A stretch of DNA of 64,000 bases from Pontibaca salina (GTDB lineage Bacteria > Pseudomonadota > Alphaproteobacteria > Rhodobacterales > Rhodobacteraceae), in NCBI RefSeq assembly GCF_016307205.1, contig NZ_JAEIJD010000001.1, positions 124,001-188,000 of the forward strand, in the 5' to 3' direction. Below the pieces are notes generated by a model. It ran no database searches, was not told the origin of the DNA, and saw only the letters and a list, made by a program, of their open reading frames with translations. Positions 17,654 through 27,579 of this stretch are shown piece by piece; positions within the stretch are counted from its first letter, which is position 1, and every line of letters starts with the position of its first letter. A program made the position numbers and the translations under genes.

Positions 17654-20332
17654 TTAACGGTTCAACGACCACCAGCCACGTCGTTTGGGTTTGGCCGCGT
17701 CTTCCGGCGCAGTATCGACCGCTTCTTCAACCGGTTTCGGCGTCCTTTCGGTGTCTGGCTTTGCCGTGGGCTCCGGTGCCGAGCTGGGCCGCTCCACGGC
17801 TGCGACCGGCTTGGGCGTTGGTTCCGGCTTGGTCTCAGCCGCCGGTCCATTGCTTTTGGCTGCCGCATCGTCGCTCGCTGGTGCAACCGTCGTCTTATCG
17901 GCCGCAGCCGCCACGGCTACGGCTGGTTTGTCGCTGGCCCTTGCAGCGGCCGGCGCGGAACGGCGCGACCGCGTGCGCACCACCGTTTTAGGTGTATCCT
18001 CGGGCGCATCACCAGCTGTCGGGGCGTCACCCGATTGCGTTTGCGTTACGTCGTCAGTCTGTGTCCGTCTGGGCTGCCTGGAGCGTGATCTGCGCGGTGC
18101 CCTAGACTGGGTCGCGGAGGGTTGAGCATCCTCTTTCTCGTCCTCGCCAGCGGTGGTGGCGGCGGCAGCAGCCGGTTCGGGGGATTTACTATCACCTTCA
18201 ACAGGTTCGGGCCCGGTTTCTCCCTGCTGGCTATCATCGGTGCCAGTTTGGTCAGGCCTGCCGTTTTTGCTGCGCCGTGGACGGCGGCGGCGGCGGCGTC
18301 TCGTTTTGCCGTCGCCATTTCCACCCTCTGCATTGGCCGGCGTCTCGTCATCGTCACCGTCACCGCCAATGTCGGTGCTGCTATCATCAGCCTTGGCATC
18401 GACCTGATCCATCAGCGATGTATCGACCGAGACGACTGGATCGGCTGCGACCTCCACATTGCGACTGGCGGTTTTAAGCTTCTCAAGAGAGAAGTCGGGG
18501 CTGACCAATTGCACGTCACCCTCGATGCGAACCGACAGACCATAGCGTGTTTCGATGCGGGCGATATGCTCGCGCTTCTGGTTCATCAGGAAGTTGGCGA
18601 CATTGACTGGCACGCGCACTACGATCTCGCGCGAGCGACCGCGAACGCCCTCTTCCTCGATCTGGCGCAAGATATTGAGCGCCATGTTATCGTCCGAGCG
18701 AATCAACCCAGTGCCATGACATGCCGGACATGGCTGGGTGGTCGCTTCAATCATACCGGGGCGCAGACGCTGGCGGCTCATTTCGAGCAGACCAAAGCCA
18801 CTAATCCGGCCCACCTGAATCCGTGCGCGGTCGGTTTTCAGCTTGTCTTTCAACCGTTTTTCCACTGCCGTGTTGTTCTTGCGGTCGTCCATGTCGATAA
18901 AATCGATGACAATCAAACCGGCCAGATCACGCAGACGCAATTGGCGCGCGATTTCCTCGGCGGCTTCAAGGTTGGTCTTGGTCGCCGTTTCCTCGATGCT
19001 GCCTTCTTTGGTCGCACGCCCCGAGTTGACGTCGATCGCCACCAGCGCCTCAGTCACCCCAATCACGATGTAGCCACCCGATTTCAACTGTACCGTCGGA
19101 TTGAACATCGAGCTGAGATAGCTTTCGACCTGATACCGCGCAAACAGCGGCATCGTATCCTGATAATGCTTCACGTTCTTGGCGTGCGACGGCATGATCA
19201 TCTTCATGAAGTCTTTGGCGATGCGATAGCCGCGCTCGCCCTCGACCAGAACCTCATCGATTTCGCGGCTGTAGAGATCGCGGATCGAACGCTTGATCAG
19301 ATCGCCTTCGGCATAGATACTTGCCGGTGCAACCGATTTCAGCGTCAGTTCGCGGATCTGCTCCCATAGGCGCTGAAGATATTCGTAATCGCGCTTGATT
19401 TCGGTTCGGGTGCGCTTCGCTCCGGCAGTCCGCACAATCAACCCGGCCCCTTTGGGCACGTCGATTTCAGCGGCGATATCCTTGAGCTTCTGCCGGTCGG
19501 CAGCGTTGGTGATCTTGCGAGAAATCCCGCCACCGCGCGCGCTGTTGGGCATCAGGACGCAATACCGACCCGCCAGCGAGAGATAAGTGGTCAGCGCCGC
19601 GCCTTTGTTACCGCGCTCTTCCTTTACGACCTGTACCAGAAGGATCTGGCGCACCTTCACAACTTCTTGGATCTTGTACTTACGCGGTCGCGGTTTACGG
19701 ATCGGGCGCAGATCTTCGGTGTCATCGTCATCCGCAACAGATTCGATTGTGTCATCCTTAGCGACAGGATCGCTGCCGTTGCCGTGCTCTGCACCGGACA
19801 CACTGTTCGCGTCGCCGTTCTGATCGCCCAGCGGCTCTTCGACCGGCGTTTCGGCAACCCGCTCCATCGGTGATGTACCTTCTGCGGCATCATCTTCGCT
19901 CGGATCAATGGTTTCCATGCCATTGATATCGGTCGATTCAACAGCATCATCAGATTTCGTCGCCTCGGCCACCGATTTTGTCCGAGACCCACGGCGCGCG
20001 CGCGAGGACTCAGCGGCGTTCTCTTCCGCTTCCAGCGCCTCGGCATAGGCGCGCTCTTCCTCCATCAACGCTTCGCGGTCGGCGACGGGAATCTGGTAAT
20101 AATCGGGATGGATCTCGGAAAACGCCAAAAATCCGTGCCGGTTTCCGCCATAATCCACGAACGCCGCCTGTAGCGACGGTTCGACGCGGGTTACCTTGGC
20201 AAGATAGATATTGCCGGCAAGCTGCCGCTTGTTTTCGGATTCGAAATCAAATTCTTCAACCTTGTTTCCATCAACCACCACGACGCGGATTTCCTCCGCG
20301 TGGGTGGCGTCGATAAGCATTTTATTGGCCAT
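17654..20332 (-). CDS. rne: Ribonuclease E
   Basis: An 892-residue endoribonuclease that starts mRNA decay and processes rRNA and tRNA. The S1 domain (residues about 36-250) is interrupted by an acidic insertion at about 88-218. Catalytic Asp434 (VAIDVNSG) and Asp477 (VIDFIDM) are in the DNase I-like domain, and the zinc-link is CPACHGTG with Cys535 and Cys538. From about 640 the protein is low-complexity: an Arg block (RRRRRRRPRRSKNGR), then Pro/Ala/Glu-rich sequence, the expected degradosome scaffold. ATG at 20330-20332 has AAGGTAAC upstream. The last ~60 residues form a P/E/T-rich tail ending RRGWWSLNR. Confidence 0.95.
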   Translation of the reverse strand: MANKMLIDATHAEEIRVVVVDGNKVEEFDFESENKRQLAGNIYLAKVTRVEPSLQAAFVDYGGNRHGFLAFSEIHPDYYQIPVADREALMEEERAYAEALEAEENAAESSRARRGSRTKSVAEATKSDDAVESTDINGMETIDPSEDDAAEGTSPMERVAETPVEEPLGDQNGDANSVSGAEHGNGSDPVAKDDTIESVADDDDTEDLRPIRKPRPRKYKIQEVVKVRQILLVQVVKEERGNKGAALTTYLSLAGRYCVLMPNSARGGGISRKITNAADRQKLKDIAAEIDVPKGAGLIVRTAGAKRTRTEIKRDYEYLQRLWEQIRELTLKSVAPASIYAEGDLIKRSIRDLYSREIDEVLVEGERGYRIAKDFMKMIMPSHAKNVKHYQDTMPLFARYQVESYLSSMFNPTVQLKSGGYIVIGVTEALVAIDVNSGRATKEGSIEETATKTNLEAAEEIARQLRLRDLAGLIVIDFIDMDDRKNNTAVEKRLKDKLKTDRARIQVGRISGFGLLEMSRQRLRPGMIEATTQPCPACHGTGLIRSDDNMALNILRQIEEEGVRGRSREIVVRVPVNVANFLMNQKREHIARIETRYGLSVRIEGDVQLVSPDFSLEKLKTASRNVEVAADPVVSVDTSLMDQVDAKADDSSTDIGGDGDDDETPANAEGGNGDGKTRRRRRRRPRRSKNGRPDQTGTDDSQQGETGPEPVEGDSKSPEPAAAAATTAGEDEKEDAQPSATQSRAPRRSRSRQPRRTQTDDVTQTQSGDAPTAGDAPEDTPKTVVRTRSRRSAPAAARASDKPAVAVAAAADKTTVAPASDDAAAKSNGPAAETKPEPTPKPVAAVERPSSAPEPTAKPDTERTPKPVEEAVDTAPEDAAKPKRRGWWSLNR

Positions 20333-20847
20333 GTTACCTTGGTGCACCACGGCAAAACTGCCCGCCCTGGCGGACGGGAGCGTTTGGGGTGATGTCTTGT
20401 CAGGGCGATGTCAGACGCAGCGCGGCATGCAGTCAGGCAGGGCATGGCCCATTGGCCCCCTGCTCTTGTGCTCAATCCTCGCGCACGCGTCATCGCGGTT
20501 CTTCTCCGACAGGTCGGGGCGGCCCCGACTCTGCCCATTATTCCCCTTGCCGACATATTAAACGGTCAAAGGCATTACGTTGATCCCGGATAGGATCACA
20601 TCGGTCTGAACGGTCCATGGGCGCGGCTTGCAGCCCAGTCCGACTCAGCGAAACTCTTAGCGGATCGCGGTTTATGTCGACGCGCTCCGTCATTTCACAA
20701 TATGGCCAAGCGTAGGGGGATGACAATGGGAAATTTCGCCCCCCTTGCCGGGCGCGGTGCCGGGCGAGCGTTATTATTCTGCCGAAACAACGCGCAGCGC
20801 CTTCGACACCTAATGTCAAAATCCTATCTGCCGCCAACCGGAATGCG
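20333..20847 (-). promoter_or_regulatory. Long leader and promoter region of rne
   Basis: 515 bases separate dctD from the rne start on the same strand and no protein frame is convincing. A perfect 7-bp hairpin, GTCGGGG/CCCCGAC, lies at 20513-20529. RNase E mRNAs in other bacteria have long structured leaders through which the enzyme controls its own synthesis; this region could serve that role, but I see only the length and one hairpin. Confidence 0.45.
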
Positions 20848-22182
20848 TCAAAGGTAATCTGATCGTTGCAGGCCGTATTTGGCCATTTTCTCGTTCAGTG
20901 TCCGGCGGGGAAGGCACAACTCCTCCATGACACTGGCGATGCTACCTTTGTGACGGCGCATGGTGTTGTCGATCAGCATGCGCTCGAACGCCTCGACATA
21001 TTCCTTGAGCGGTTTGCCCTCGGTGGTCATCACTGGCTGCATTTCTTCATGATCCGACATCAGCAACGATGCGATGGTGCCCGAACCGCGCCGCGATTGC
21101 AGCACTGCGCGTTCCGCGATGTTAATCAACTGGCGCACATTGCCGGGCCAAGGCGCCTGCAACAGTTGTGCCGCCTCCTGTGCGGATACTTGCGGCGCCT
21201 CGCAGCCATATTCGTCGGAGAACTGCTCGGACAGGCGCGTGAAGAGCATCAGGATATCCTCGCCACGCTGGCGCAGCGGCGGCACGGTGATCCGCAACGC
21301 AGCCAGACGGTAGAAAAGATCGGGCCGCAGGGCGTCCTCAAGGGTGCGCCCTGCCTCCTGCATGTTGGAAATCGCGACGATACGGGTTTCGGCGGGGGTG
21401 CCCTGCTCATTGATGACGCTCAGCAGTTTGGCCTGCAAAGTCTCGCTGAGCGCGTCGATATCTTCCAGCACCAACGTGCCGCCGCGCGCTTCCTCGATTG
21501 CCGGAAGTTGCGTGTCCTCGGGCTGCATGGGGCCGAACAGACGTTTGGAAAGTGCATCTTCCTCTAGCGCGGCGCAACTGATGAGGACGAATTTCTTGCC
21601 CGCACGGCTGCCCACCGCGTGCAGGGCATGGGCCACCAACGTCTTGCCGGTGCCGGTTTCGCCATCGATCAACACGTGACCGTCTGCCTGCCCCAGATCC
21701 AGAATATCATCTTTCAGGCGCTCCATCACCGGGCTCGACCCGATCAGCTTTTTCATCAACTGGGTGCCGTCGCTCAACTCGCGGCGCAAGGCGCGGTTGT
21801 CCAGCGTCAGCCGACGCGCGCCGGTGGCGCGTTTGGCCAATTCAGACATTCGGTCGGGATTGAACGGCTTTTCCAAGAAATCGAAGGCGCCCACGCGCAT
21901 CGCCTCGACCGCCATCGGCACGTCGCCATGCCCGGTGATCATGATGACCGGCAGCGCACTGTCGGCGCCCATCAGTTTCTTCAGAAACTGCATCCCGTCC
22001 ATGCCGGGCATACGAATGTCGGAAATGACGATTCCGGGATAATCAGGGCCAAGCTTTTTCAGCGCCTCTTCGGCGCTGGAAAAGGTTTCGGTGTCGTACC
22101 CCGACAGCGCCAGCCACTGGCTGATACTTTGCCGCATATCCTGTTCGTCGTCCACGATTGCAATTTTCATCGCCTGCGCCAT
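20848..22182 (-). CDS. dctD: DctD-type response regulator lacking the sigma-54 contact loop
   Basis: A 444-residue regulator with receiver domain (phospho-acceptor Asp55 in VISDIRMPG), AAA+ domain with Walker A GETGTGKT at 174-181, and a Fis-type helix-turn-helix at the end ([20 protein letters not shown]). In ordinary members the loop GAFTGA, which touches sigma-54, follows the LFG after Walker A. Here LFG (215-217) is followed by [19 protein letters not shown] and the loop is missing. Walker B reads LVLEDI instead of LFLDEI. It follows its kinase gene dctB. It may therefore act without sigma-54, as Rhodobacter NtrC does. Confidence 0.88.
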   Translation of the reverse strand: MAQAMKIAIVDDEQDMRQSISQWLALSGYDTETFSSAEEALKKLGPDYPGIVISDIRMPGMDGMQFLKKLMGADSALPVIMITGHGDVPMAVEAMRVGAFDFLEKPFNPDRMSELAKRATGARRLTLDNRALRRELSDGTQLMKKLIGSSPVMERLKDDILDLGQADGHVLIDGETGTGKTLVAHALHAVGSRAGKKFVLISCAALEEDALSKRLFGPMQPEDTQLPAIEEARGGTLVLEDIDALSETLQAKLLSVINEQGTPAETRIVAISNMQEAGRTLEDALRPDLFYRLAALRITVPPLRQRGEDILMLFTRLSEQFSDEYGCEAPQVSAQEAAQLLQAPWPGNVRQLINIAERAVLQSRRGSGTIASLLMSDHEEMQPVMTTEGKPLKEYVEAFERMLIDNTMRRHKGSIASVMEELCLPRRTLNEKMAKYGLQRSDYL

Positions 22183-22198
22183 CGCTCGTCACCTTTTG

Positions 22199-23980
22199 CT
22201 ATTCTGCCGCTTCCATTCCATCTTCGTGAATTGGAAGCTGCATCTCAAACACCGCGCCGCCGTTCTGCGCATTGCGGGCCGTTAGCCGTCCGCCAAGGTC
22301 GCTGACGATCCCGGACGAGATGGCAAGCCCCAGTCCGACACCGTCGCCGGGGGTCTTGGTGGTATAGAACGGTTCGAACAGCGCATCCAGATCTTCGATT
22401 CCCCGACCGTTGTCACGCACCGTCAATGTCGCCGTTTCGCCGGCGGCAAGAATAATCTGAACTTCGGGATCAGCGACCGTCTTGGTAGCGTCCAGCGCAT
22501 TACGCAAAAGATTGACCATCACCTGCTCAATCCGCATCCGGTCGCCCATTACATAGACCGGCGTATCGGGCAGAATTTGCGCGATCTGCACCTGTCGATG
22601 GCGCAATTGGGGCTCCATCATCGACAGCGCCGAAGCAAGCGCATCGTTCATATTCAACGGTGAAAAGCTTTCACTTCCCTTACGGGCATAGGATTTTAGC
22701 TGTCGAGTAATCGCGCCCATACGTTCGATCAGGTCATCAATCCGCCCGAACGAGGCCAGCGCTTCTTCGGGACGGTGGCGGCGCAGCAGCAAGCGCGCGC
22801 CAGCCAGATAGGTTTTCATCGCCGCCAGCGGCTGGTTCAGTTCGTGGCTGACTGCGGCCGACATCTCACCCAACGCCGCCAGTTTACTGGATTGCGCCAA
22901 GGTCTGTTCGGCCACCGCAAGGTTTTCCTGAACTCGTTCGCGCTCGGCGATTTCCCGCTGCAGGCGGCTGTTCAATGCCCGCAACTCGGCAGATTCCCGC
23001 TGAAACAGCGCCATGCGCACCGCGGTCTTCCGGCTGAGCAGATAGAAAGCCGCCGCCAAAAGAATGGCGAATCCCATAATTTCGAGTGCCAGCACACCGT
23101 TCACCCGCTCACGGATTGATTCGTAAGTCGTGAAAGACGCCATCCGCCAGCCACGGAAGGGAATCCGGGCCTGGGTGCGCATCACTGCCTCGCCGCGCAA
23201 ATAAGCGTCGGCGGGCACTGCCGTCCAATCGGTGGTGGCCCGGATCGCGCGTTCGATGGCATTTTGCGGGGTCTGCAGCTGCACGGCCTGTTCTTCGGTC
23301 AAGCCGCGCCAGCGCGATTCTGTCGCCAGAATGATGGTCCCAGTGGAGTCCATCACCATCACCGCGTCGGAAATCCCGGCCCAGGCGCGCTCGAATTTTT
23401 GCAGATCAACCTCCGCCACGATCACGCCCAAAATCGAATTTCCGCTTTCCAGACGGCGGGAATAGGTGAAACGGTAACCGCCCGCTTCGCGCGGGATGAC
23501 AGAGAACACGGTAGAATTTGCCCGGACGGCATCTACGAAATAGGGTTCGCTACGATGCGATGAGCCAAGGCGGTTGCGATCCGTTGCCGCCACCGTGCGC
23601 CCGTTATTATCGAGCAGCATCAGCGATGCCGCGTCAATCTCGTCGACAAACGAAATCAGGCGCTGGGTGGACTGACTGAAATCTTTCGAATTGAGCGCGG
23701 CGATCAGGGTCGGGTCGCGCGCCAAAAGCTGAGGTACAATTGCGTTGCGGCGCAATTCGCTCAGCAAGTTGCCCCCGTATAACGCGAGTCGCACTTCGGC
23801 GCGGTTACGGGTGTCTTTGGTGAACCGCTCGGTCAGCAATCGATTGGTGACCCAGACGGTTGCCACCGCGGCCACCAACACAATCAAAAGCAGCACCCGC
23901 ACCCGCCAACCGACCGGCTGACTGCGACTTGCAGGGCCGGTCTCCGATGGAGGAGAATGTTTGCCCGACGTTGACATCAC
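22199..23980 (-). CDS. dctB: DctB-type sensor histidine kinase
   Basis: A 593-residue inner-membrane kinase. The first span is at about residues 25-46, a periplasmic PDC-type sensor domain follows to about 285, and a second span lies near 290-312. Then come a coiled region, the H-box SHELNQPLAAMKTYL and the ATP-binding N, G1 and G2 motifs (LLRNALDATK, VRDNGRGI, GVGLGLAI). DctB senses C4-dicarboxylates and phosphorylates DctD. No dctPQM transporter lies in this window, so the target operon is elsewhere. It precedes dctD by 16 bases. Confidence 0.9.
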   Translation of the reverse strand: MMSTSGKHSPPSETGPASRSQPVGWRVRVLLLIVLVAAVATVWVTNRLLTERFTKDTRNRAEVRLALYGGNLLSELRRNAIVPQLLARDPTLIAALNSKDFSQSTQRLISFVDEIDAASLMLLDNNGRTVAATDRNRLGSSHRSEPYFVDAVRANSTVFSVIPREAGGYRFTYSRRLESGNSILGVIVAEVDLQKFERAWAGISDAVMVMDSTGTIILATESRWRGLTEEQAVQLQTPQNAIERAIRATTDWTAVPADAYLRGEAVMRTQARIPFRGWRMASFTTYESIRERVNGVLALEIMGFAILLAAAFYLLSRKTAVRMALFQRESAELRALNSRLQREIAERERVQENLAVAEQTLAQSSKLAALGEMSAAVSHELNQPLAAMKTYLAGARLLLRRHRPEEALASFGRIDDLIERMGAITRQLKSYARKGSESFSPLNMNDALASALSMMEPQLRHRQVQIAQILPDTPVYVMGDRMRIEQVMVNLLRNALDATKTVADPEVQIILAAGETATLTVRDNGRGIEDLDALFEPFYTTKTPGDGVGLGLAISSGIVSDLGGRLTARNAQNGGAVFEMQLPIHEDGMEAAE

Positions 23981-24013
23981 ATCAAACTATGTGCTGCGCG
24001 CAGCCGACTCAAG

Positions 24014-24682
24014 TCACGCGGTGGCAAAGGTTCCCGCCAAAGCATGAAACATCGCCTTGCCGTCAGTGCCACCCAGCACCGGATCAGCGGCGCGCTCAGG
24101 GTGGGGCATCATGCCTAGAACCCGGCGATTTTCGGACAGGATGCCGGCAATATCTTGCACCGATCCGTTCGGATTGTCGAGATAGGTGAAGGCCACGCGA
24201 TCTTCACCATGCAGGCGCGCCAGCGTATCGTCATCGGCAAAGTAATTGCCGTCGTGATGCGCAATCGGAATCTCGACCGTGTCGCCGGCGCTGTAGTTTT
24301 CGGTGAAAGCACTGGCCGCAGTGGCGACTTGCAACCCAACAGTGCGGCAGACATATTTCAGTCCGCTATTGCGCAGCAATGCACCCGGTAGCAAACCCGT
24401 CTCGGTCAGTACCTGAAAGCCGTTGCAGACCCCCAGCACATATCCCCCCCGACCCGCATGGTCGGCCACCGCCCGACAGATCGGGGATTGCGCCGCGATG
24501 GCGCCGCAACGCAAATAGTCGCCATAGGAGAACCCGCCGGGGATACCGACGATATCTAGATTGTCCGGCAGCGAGCTATCCTTGTGCCAGACCATTTTGA
24601 CGTCAAACCCGGCAGCGCGAAACGCGACGGCCAGATCACGGTCGCCGTTCGAGCCAGGAAATACGAGAACACCCGCCCGCAT
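24014..24682 (-). CDS. purQ: Phosphoribosylformylglycinamidine synthase subunit PurQ
   Basis: A 222-residue class I glutamine amidotransferase. It supplies ammonia to PurL for step four of purine synthesis. The nucleophile is Cys86 in [10 protein letters not shown], the catalytic His/Glu pair is in [10 protein letters not shown], and FPGSNGDRD opens the protein as expected. It forms a complex with PurS and small PurL. purS lies immediately upstream with the start and stop overlapping, and purC precedes purS. purL is outside the window. Confidence 0.95.
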   Translation of the reverse strand: MRAGVLVFPGSNGDRDLAVAFRAAGFDVKMVWHKDSSLPDNLDIVGIPGGFSYGDYLRCGAIAAQSPICRAVADHAGRGGYVLGVCNGFQVLTETGLLPGALLRNSGLKYVCRTVGLQVATAASAFTENYSAGDTVEIPIAHHDGNYFADDDTLARLHGEDRVAFTYLDNPNGSVQDIAGILSENRRVLGMMPHPERAADPVLGGTDGKAMFHALAGTFATA

Positions 24683-24912
24683 CAGCCCATTTCCACGCTG
24701 TAGGATTCGATCACCGTGTTGGCCAGAAGCTGTTCACACATGCGGGTCACATCCTCTTCGCTTACGCTGTCATCGAGATCAAGTTCGATCACCTTGCCCT
24801 GGCGCACACCATTCACCCCATCAAAGCCCATCGCTCCCAAGGCGTGGCGCACGGCCTCGCCCTGCGGATCGAGAACCCCTGTCTTCAGCATCACCTGAAT
24901 CCTTGCCTTCAT
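24682..24912 (-). CDS. purS: Phosphoribosylformylglycinamidine synthase subunit PurS
   Basis: A 76-residue protein with the PurS features: [20 protein letters not shown] near the N terminus and the alternating strand-helix-strand pattern of the small ferredoxin-like fold. It bridges PurQ and PurL in the three-part FGAM synthase. It sits between purC and purQ, sharing one base with purQ. Confidence 0.93.
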   Translation of the reverse strand: MKARIQVMLKTGVLDPQGEAVRHALGAMGFDGVNGVRQGKVIELDLDDSVSEEDVTRMCEQLLANTVIESYSVEMG

Positions 24913-24936
24913 CGGTCTTTTCCCTTGGTCTTTTTT

Positions 24937-25692
24937 TCAGTTGATCAGAGTTGGCTTGACCACCGCTGTTTGGGGCAGCAGGCCCAGACGGCGCGCGACT
25001 TCTGAATAGGCGTCGGTCAAATCGCCCAGATCGCGCCGGAATACGTCCTTATCGAGCTTGCGGCCCGTTTCGATATCCCACAAGCGGCAGGAATCGGGGC
25101 TGATTTCGTCGGCAACGACAAGGCGCTGGAAATCTCCGTCAAAGACGCGCCCGATTTCGATCTTGAAATCCACCAGCTTGATGCCGACGCCATACATCAC
25201 GCCAGACAGGTAATCGTTGACCCGCAGCGCAAGGCTGAGAATATCGTCCATGTCCTGCTGACTGGCCCAACCGAACGCGGCGATATGTTCTTCGCTAACC
25301 AGCGGATCGCCGAGATCGTCGTCCTTGTAGCAAAATTCGACAATGGGACGGGGCAACTGTGTGCCCTCTTCGATACCCAGCCGCTCGGACAGGCTCCCGG
25401 CGGCAAAATTGCGCACGATGATCTCAAGCGGGATGATCTCACAACTGCGCACCAGCTGTTCGCGCATATTCAGGCGCCGGATGAAGTGAGTCGGCACGCC
25501 GATATTGATCAGCCCGGTCATGAAATATTCACTCAGGCGGTTGTTCAACACGCCCTTGCCATCCACCACATCTTTTTTCTGGGCATTGAACGCAGTGGCA
25601 TCATCCTTGAAATACTGCACAATTGTGCCGGGCTCGGGCCCTTCATACAAGATCTTGGCCTTGCCCTCATAAATTTTTTTGCGCCGCGCCAT
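24937..25692 (-). CDS. purC: Phosphoribosylaminoimidazole-succinocarboxamide synthase
   Basis: A 251-residue SAICAR synthetase, which joins aspartate to CAIR with ATP. The N-terminal [15 protein letters not shown], the central [15 protein letters not shown] and [10 protein letters not shown] are standard motifs. The ATG at 25690-25692 gives the family N terminus and has AAAGG upstream; the frame is open for 39 more codons of non-conserved sequence. First gene of purC-purS-purQ, divergent from the zeta inhibitor gene. Confidence 0.95.
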   Translation of the reverse strand: MARRKKIYEGKAKILYEGPEPGTIVQYFKDDATAFNAQKKDVVDGKGVLNNRLSEYFMTGLINIGVPTHFIRRLNMREQLVRSCEIIPLEIIVRNFAAGSLSERLGIEEGTQLPRPIVEFCYKDDDLGDPLVSEEHIAAFGWASQQDMDDILSLALRVNDYLSGVMYGVGIKLVDFKIEIGRVFDGDFQRLVVADEISPDSCRLWDIETGRKLDKDVFRRDLGDLTDAYSEVARRLGLLPQTAVVKPTLIN

Positions 25693-25848
25693 GCTTCGCC
25701 TTTCGAGATCGGGACAGTGGATCATCCACCATCTGGCGCCGCTATAATGCAAGGCCATGAGCGTCGCAAGCCGCGCGCGCCTCTTGCGCGCAGCGCTCCG
25801 GAGAGGCATATCTTTATCCTACTGCATTCAACTCAAGAGGCCGCCTCC

Positions 25849-26166
25849 ATGACAACCTTCGACGAACGCAAAAAAGCCTTTGAAAACAAATACGCCCATG
25901 ACGAGGAAATGTTGTTCAAGGCCACAGCCCGTCGCAACAAGCTGGTCGGTCTCTGGGCCGCCGAACTGTTGGGAAAGTCCGATGACGAAGCGGCAGAATA
26001 CGCCAAGGAGGTGGTTCGGTCCGATTTCGAAGAAGCCGGACACGAAGACGTAGTGCGCAAGGTCGCCGCCGATCTTGGCTCCAAGGCAGACGCTGATACG
26101 ATCCGCGCCAAGATGGACGAGCTGCTGCCGGTCGCCAAGGCACAGATCATGGAAGAACTAGACTGA
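25849..26166 (+). CDS. ATPase inhibitor subunit zeta (DUF1476)
   Basis: A 105-residue all-helical protein. The N terminus MTTFDERKKAFENKYAHDEE and ARRNKLVGLWAAELLG match the DUF1476 family, which in Paracoccus denitrificans is the zeta subunit that blocks reverse rotation of the F1-ATPase. The inhibitory segment is the extreme N terminus. It is not near an atp operon here, which is usual for the family. The ATG at 25849 was chosen because upstream sequence in the same frame lies antisense to purC. Confidence 0.9.
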   Translation: MTTFDERKKAFENKYAHDEEMLFKATARRNKLVGLWAAELLGKSDDEAAEYAKEVVRSDFEEAGHEDVVRKVAADLGSKADADTIRAKMDELLPVAKAQIMEELD

Positions 26167-26293
26167 CCGTGCATCGCCCGTTGCGTAATACGATGCCGCG
26201 CGCTTCCGGTTGTCACATATTCCTGCCCTTCGGGGCGTGATAACATCGGCGCGGCATTGCAAGCCTGAAACCTGCTAACACAGGACTGCCCCC

Positions 26294-27313
26294 ATGACTG
26301 ATCTGCTGACCCGCATGCTCGCTGACAACGACGTTCTGCTTGCCGATGGCGCGACCGGCACCAGCCTTTTCGGCATGGGACTGATGGCGGGCGACGCACC
26401 CGAACTTTGGAACACGGATGCGCCCGAAAAGATCCTTGCTTTATATCGCGGGGCAGTCGAGGCGGGCAGCGATCTGTTTCTTACCAACACCTTTGGCGGC
26501 AATGCGTCGCGGCTGAAACTGCATAGCGCGCAATCGCGGGTGCATGAACTGAACCGTGTAGGTGCCGAATTGGGCCGCGACATCGCCGACAAGGCCGAGC
26601 GGACGATCATCGTCGCTGGCTCCGTCGGCCCCACCGGTGAGATTATGGAACCCGTGGGGACGCTGTCGCATGCCTTGGCTGTAGAGATGTTTCACGAACA
26701 GGCCGATGGGCTGAAGGAAGGCGGAGCCGACATCGCCTGGCTTGAGACGATTTCATCCCCCGAAGAATTCCGCGCAGCAGCCGAAGCCTTCACCCTCGCC
26801 GGTCTGCCCTGGTGCGGGACGATGAGCTTCGACACTGCCGGGCGCACTATGATGGGCGTGACCTCGGCGGCGATGGTGCAGATGGTCGAAGCCCTGGACC
26901 ACCCGCCCATTGCTTTCGGTGCCAATTGCGGCACCGGTGCCTCAGACTTGCTGCGCACGGTGCTGGGTTTTGCCGCACAGGGCACCGAGCGGCCGATCAT
27001 TGCCAAGGGCAACGCCGGGATCCCGAAATATGTCGATGGGCACATCCACTATGACGGCACGCCCGATTTGATGGCCGAATACGCGGTCATGGCTCGGGAT
27101 TGTGGCGCACGCATTATCGGCGGTTGCTGTGGCACCATGCCGGAACACCTGCGCCGCATGCGCGCCGCGCTCGACGAACGCCCCCGCGGCGAGCGCCCGA
27201 CGCTCGACCTGATCACGCAGGTGCTGGGGCCACTCAGTTCCGCCAATGACGGCACTGGCGAGGATACAGCACCCGCGCGCCCGCCCCGGGGCAAACGGCG
27301 GCGCACCAACTGA
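26294..27313 (+). CDS. bmt: Homocysteine S-methyltransferase module (split methionine synthase)
   Basis: A 339-residue zinc-dependent methyltransferase of the BHMT/MetH N-terminal type. Ligands are Cys212 in GANCG and Cys278/Cys279 in GGCCG. The N-terminal LADGATGTSLFGMGL is the expected barrel entry. The gene is followed by a separate corrinoid protein gene and a DUF1638 gene on the same strand. That combination is the homocysteine and cobalamin parts of MetH as separate proteins; the folate-binding part must be elsewhere. Betaine or dimethylsulfoniopropionate as donor remains possible. The last 30 residues are a basic tail (PPRGKRRRTN). Confidence 0.88.
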   Translation: MTDLLTRMLADNDVLLADGATGTSLFGMGLMAGDAPELWNTDAPEKILALYRGAVEAGSDLFLTNTFGGNASRLKLHSAQSRVHELNRVGAELGRDIADKAERTIIVAGSVGPTGEIMEPVGTLSHALAVEMFHEQADGLKEGGADIAWLETISSPEEFRAAAEAFTLAGLPWCGTMSFDTAGRTMMGVTSAAMVQMVEALDHPPIAFGANCGTGASDLLRTVLGFAAQGTERPIIAKGNAGIPKYVDGHIHYDGTPDLMAEYAVMARDCGARIIGGCCGTMPEHLRRMRAALDERPRGERPTLDLITQVLGPLSSANDGTGEDTAPARPPRGKRRRTN

Positions 27314-27579
27314 ACAGCTTGGGCTGACAACAGGCGACTGTAGCTTCGGCTGCCCATGCAAGGGCCGAAAGTGGATGCTTGGCGTGAACACGCTCGGAGC
27401 CAGTTCGGTATGAAGATCGTCACGATCTCAACCGGAATCACCCGTTTCGGCGGCTGACAAGTCGGTTCCAAGTTGGGCGAGGTCGCAAACAACGCAGTTC
27501 AAAAACGCCGTCTGTCGCAGAAAGGAAGGGAGCAACCTGCCGATCCCTGCTAGGATCCGCATATCGAAAGGTGACCGCC
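27314..27579 (+). other. 266-base spacer between the methyltransferase and corrinoid genes
   Basis: No protein frame is convincing. The sequence just after the methyltransferase can fold as TGGGC/GCCCA around an inner GTAGC-TTCG-GCTGC hairpin, without a T-run, so a terminator or processing site is possible. A perfect 6-bp palindrome GATCGT-C-ACGATC is at 27415-27427. I compared the region with SAM-II, SAH and cobalamin riboswitch signatures from memory and saw no match. Confidence 0.4.

Noticed and set aside
18122-19369. 415-codon open frame opposite rne
   Set aside because: Antisense to the conserved catalytic part of rne; no protein motif.
25285-25848. In-frame extension of the DUF1476 gene
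   Set aside because: Antisense to purC; the family N terminus MTTFDERKKAF fixes the start at 25849.
26167-26293. Possible SAM or SAH riboswitch before the methyltransferase gene
   Set aside because: I compared from memory with SAM-II, SAM/SAH and SAH core motifs and saw no match; a covariance search would be decisive.
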